In this document: one piece after another, positions 6,617 through 7,366 of the stretch
Numbering within the stretch: the first letter of the stretch is position 1
Layout: the number at the start of each line of letters is the position of its first letter
Source of the DNA: Bacteroidales bacterium
Lineage (GTDB): Bacteria > Bacteroidota > Bacteroidia > Bacteroidales > UBA10428
DNA: 7,366 nt
Direction of reading: 5' to 3'
Assembly: GCA_016926235.1 (NCBI GenBank)
Contig: JAFGOZ010000445.1
Location: forward strand, 1 to 7,366
The notes under the pieces: generated by a model
What the model saw: only the letters and a program-made list of their open reading frames with translations
What the model was told of the DNA's origin: nothing
Databases searched by the model: none
Translations under genes and position numbers: made by a program

Positions 6617-6636
6617 TAATGGCATGAATAATTACT
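6608..6636. promoter_or_regulatory. possible autoregulatory operator
   Basis: AGTAAT (6608-6613) and ATTACT (6631-6636) form a six-base inverted repeat that spans the -7 box and the expected start; GTAAT is repeated at 6616-6620. Type II antitoxins commonly bind such repeats at their own promoter. The arms are short and AT-rich, so chance cannot be excluded. Confidence 0.3.
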
Positions 6637-6646
6637 TATATAAACC

Positions 6647-6868
6647 ATGAATTTACAGTTTATAACAGACGAAAAAGGGCATAAGAACGGGATACAGATG
6701 CCTATTAAGGACTGGGAAAAGATTAAAAAAGACCTTGAAGAACTTGAACGCCTCAGGAACAAAAAGCTTTTTATGGCAGAACTTAGCGAGGCGGTGGTAG
6801 AAATGAAGCAAATCAAAGAAGGTAAAATACAAGCCCGCAACGCTGAAGATTTCTTAAATGAGCTATAG
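6647..6868 (+). CDS. type II antitoxin, partner of RelE/ParE-like toxin
   Basis: A 73-residue charged protein that should bind and neutralise the toxin encoded next to it. The opening LQFITDEKGHKNGIQMPIKD (3-22) has the strand-turn-strand form seen in Phd/YefM-like antitoxins (usual form TDxxGxxxxVxxPxxxW), followed by W23 and a long helix rich in Lys and Glu (24-60). The end, ARNAEDFLNEL, is typical of the toxin-binding tail. Its exact family is uncertain. ATG 6647 has no Shine-Dalgarno, but the strong promoter is 31 bases upstream. The last 11 bases overlap the start of the toxin gene, so translation of the two is probably coupled. Confidence 0.75.
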   Translation: MNLQFITDEKGHKNGIQMPIKDWEKIKKDLEELERLRNKKLFMAELSEAVVEMKQIKEGKIQARNAEDFLNEL

Positions 6869-7184
6869 TGTTAAATCGATATCCGTTTTTGAACGGCAGG
6901 CTAAACGCCTGATGAAGAAATTCCCATCCCTTAAAAAGGAAATACAGACACTTATTAATGAACTGAAAGAAGACCCCACAAAAGGTACTCCTATTGGCAA
7001 CAATTGCTATAAAATACGGCTTGCCATTGCCAGCAAAGGAAAAGGTAAATCTAGTAGCGCAAGGCTTATTACCCATGTTATTTTTAAGCAAGACACCCTC
7101 TACCTACTTTCAATTTACGATAAATCCGACCTCGAAAACCTTTCCGATAAAGAAATTTTAGACCTGATAAAGCTTATTCCGTAA
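6858..7184 (+). CDS. RelE/ParE-superfamily toxin
   Basis: A 108-residue basic protein of the RelE/ParE fold, likely a ribosome-dependent or free mRNA endonuclease or another growth inhibitor. An N-terminal strand (VKSISVFERQAKRL) leads into two helices (about 12-38), then YKIRLAIASKGKGKS (51-65), SARLITHVIF (67-76) and LYLLSIYDKSDLENLSDKEI (81-100). The basic residues K52, R54 and R69 and Tyr87 are the kind of positions that form the active site in RelE-like toxins, but I cannot say which act. The start overlaps the antitoxin by 11 bases, and a terminator follows 3 bases after the stop, so the pair forms a closed two-gene operon. Gene length and motifs look intact. Confidence 0.85.
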   Translation: MSYSVKSISVFERQAKRLMKKFPSLKKEIQTLINELKEDPTKGTPIGNNCYKIRLAIASKGKGKSSSARLITHVIFKQDTLYLLSIYDKSDLENLSDKEILDLIKLIP

Positions 7185-7219
7185 AAAAAGCCAGGCAGCT
7201 ATGCATGGCTTATTATTTT
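7183..7219. terminator. bidirectional intrinsic terminator after the toxin gene
   Basis: AAGCCA (7188-7193) pairs with TGGCTT (7206-7211), and GCA (7195-7197) with TGC (7202-7204) around a GCTA loop, with one G-A mismatch. On the + strand TTATTATTTT follows; on the minus strand the A-run at 7183-7189 gives seven T. It can therefore end the toxin transcript and also any transcript arriving from the right. Confidence 0.75.
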
Positions 7220-7287
7220 CTGCTAATCTCGAACGTGAGTGCTAATGACTACTGCATACTGGTGTTCCCGATGCTCCAGAACTTAAC

Positions 7288-7348
7288 AATCCTTCAAACA
7301 CCTTGATTGAAGACTAATCATACCAATCCTTTAATCATCAAAAATCAT
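7288..7348. repeat. short AATC-type iterations in the right-hand intergenic region
   Basis: AATCAT or AATCCT starts at 7316, 7325, 7333 and 7343, a step of 8-10 bases, and AATCCTT occurs at 7288 and again at 7325. Between them CTTCAA/TTGAAG forms a six-base inverted repeat (7292-7312). No convincing coding frame crosses 7220-7366 on either strand. From memory, similar text is frequent between genes in Bacteroidota; this could not be checked here. Confidence 0.4.
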
Positions 7349-7366
7349 AGTTCAGACATTTACCAC

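Overview
The window looks like an ordinary chromosomal stretch of a member of the Bacteroidota. The signs are AT-rich DNA, several exact copies of the Bacteroidota -7 promoter box (TAnnTTTG), mostly weak or absent Shine-Dalgarno sites, a FecR-type anti-sigma N-terminal domain, and an exported protein whose signal peptide ends just before Gln. I cannot name a genus.

Left part (1-5013): a methyltransferase gene already running at the left edge is followed by a HemG-like flavodoxin-fold gene. An exported transglutaminase-like protein lies on the opposite strand, with its stop 2 bases from the flavodoxin stop. A divergent pair of + strand genes follows: a small two-helix YcxB-like membrane protein, then a lipoprotein amidohydrolase with a complete set of metal ligands. 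A minus-strand SpoIIAA/STAS-like gene converges on the amidohydrolase with a 5-base gap.

Middle part (5014-6266): a free-standing 72-residue protein resembles only the cytoplasmic anti-sigma domain of FecR regulators. The conserved tRNA pseudouridine synthase truA comes next, with its own -7 box.

Right part (6267-7366): about 380 bases without a gene are filled with short palindromes. Five are perfect hairpins with a three-base loop and a shared centre of the form TC-NNN-GA. One of these, read on the minus strand, is a good intrinsic terminator although no minus-strand gene precedes it. A compact type II toxin-antitoxin operon follows, with a clear promoter, a possible operator, an 11-base gene overlap and a bidirectional terminator. 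The last ~150 bases hold short AATCAT-type iterations and no convincing gene.

Five start sites differ from the longest reading frame. The methyltransferase begins before the window. The transglutaminase-like gene starts at ATG 2903, the STAS-like gene at ATG 4986, and truA at ATG 5487. The toxin starts inside the antitoxin gene. The genes do not form one obvious pathway. The parts most worth a second look are the TC-NNN-GA palindrome cluster, the orphan terminator and the truncated FecR-like protein.
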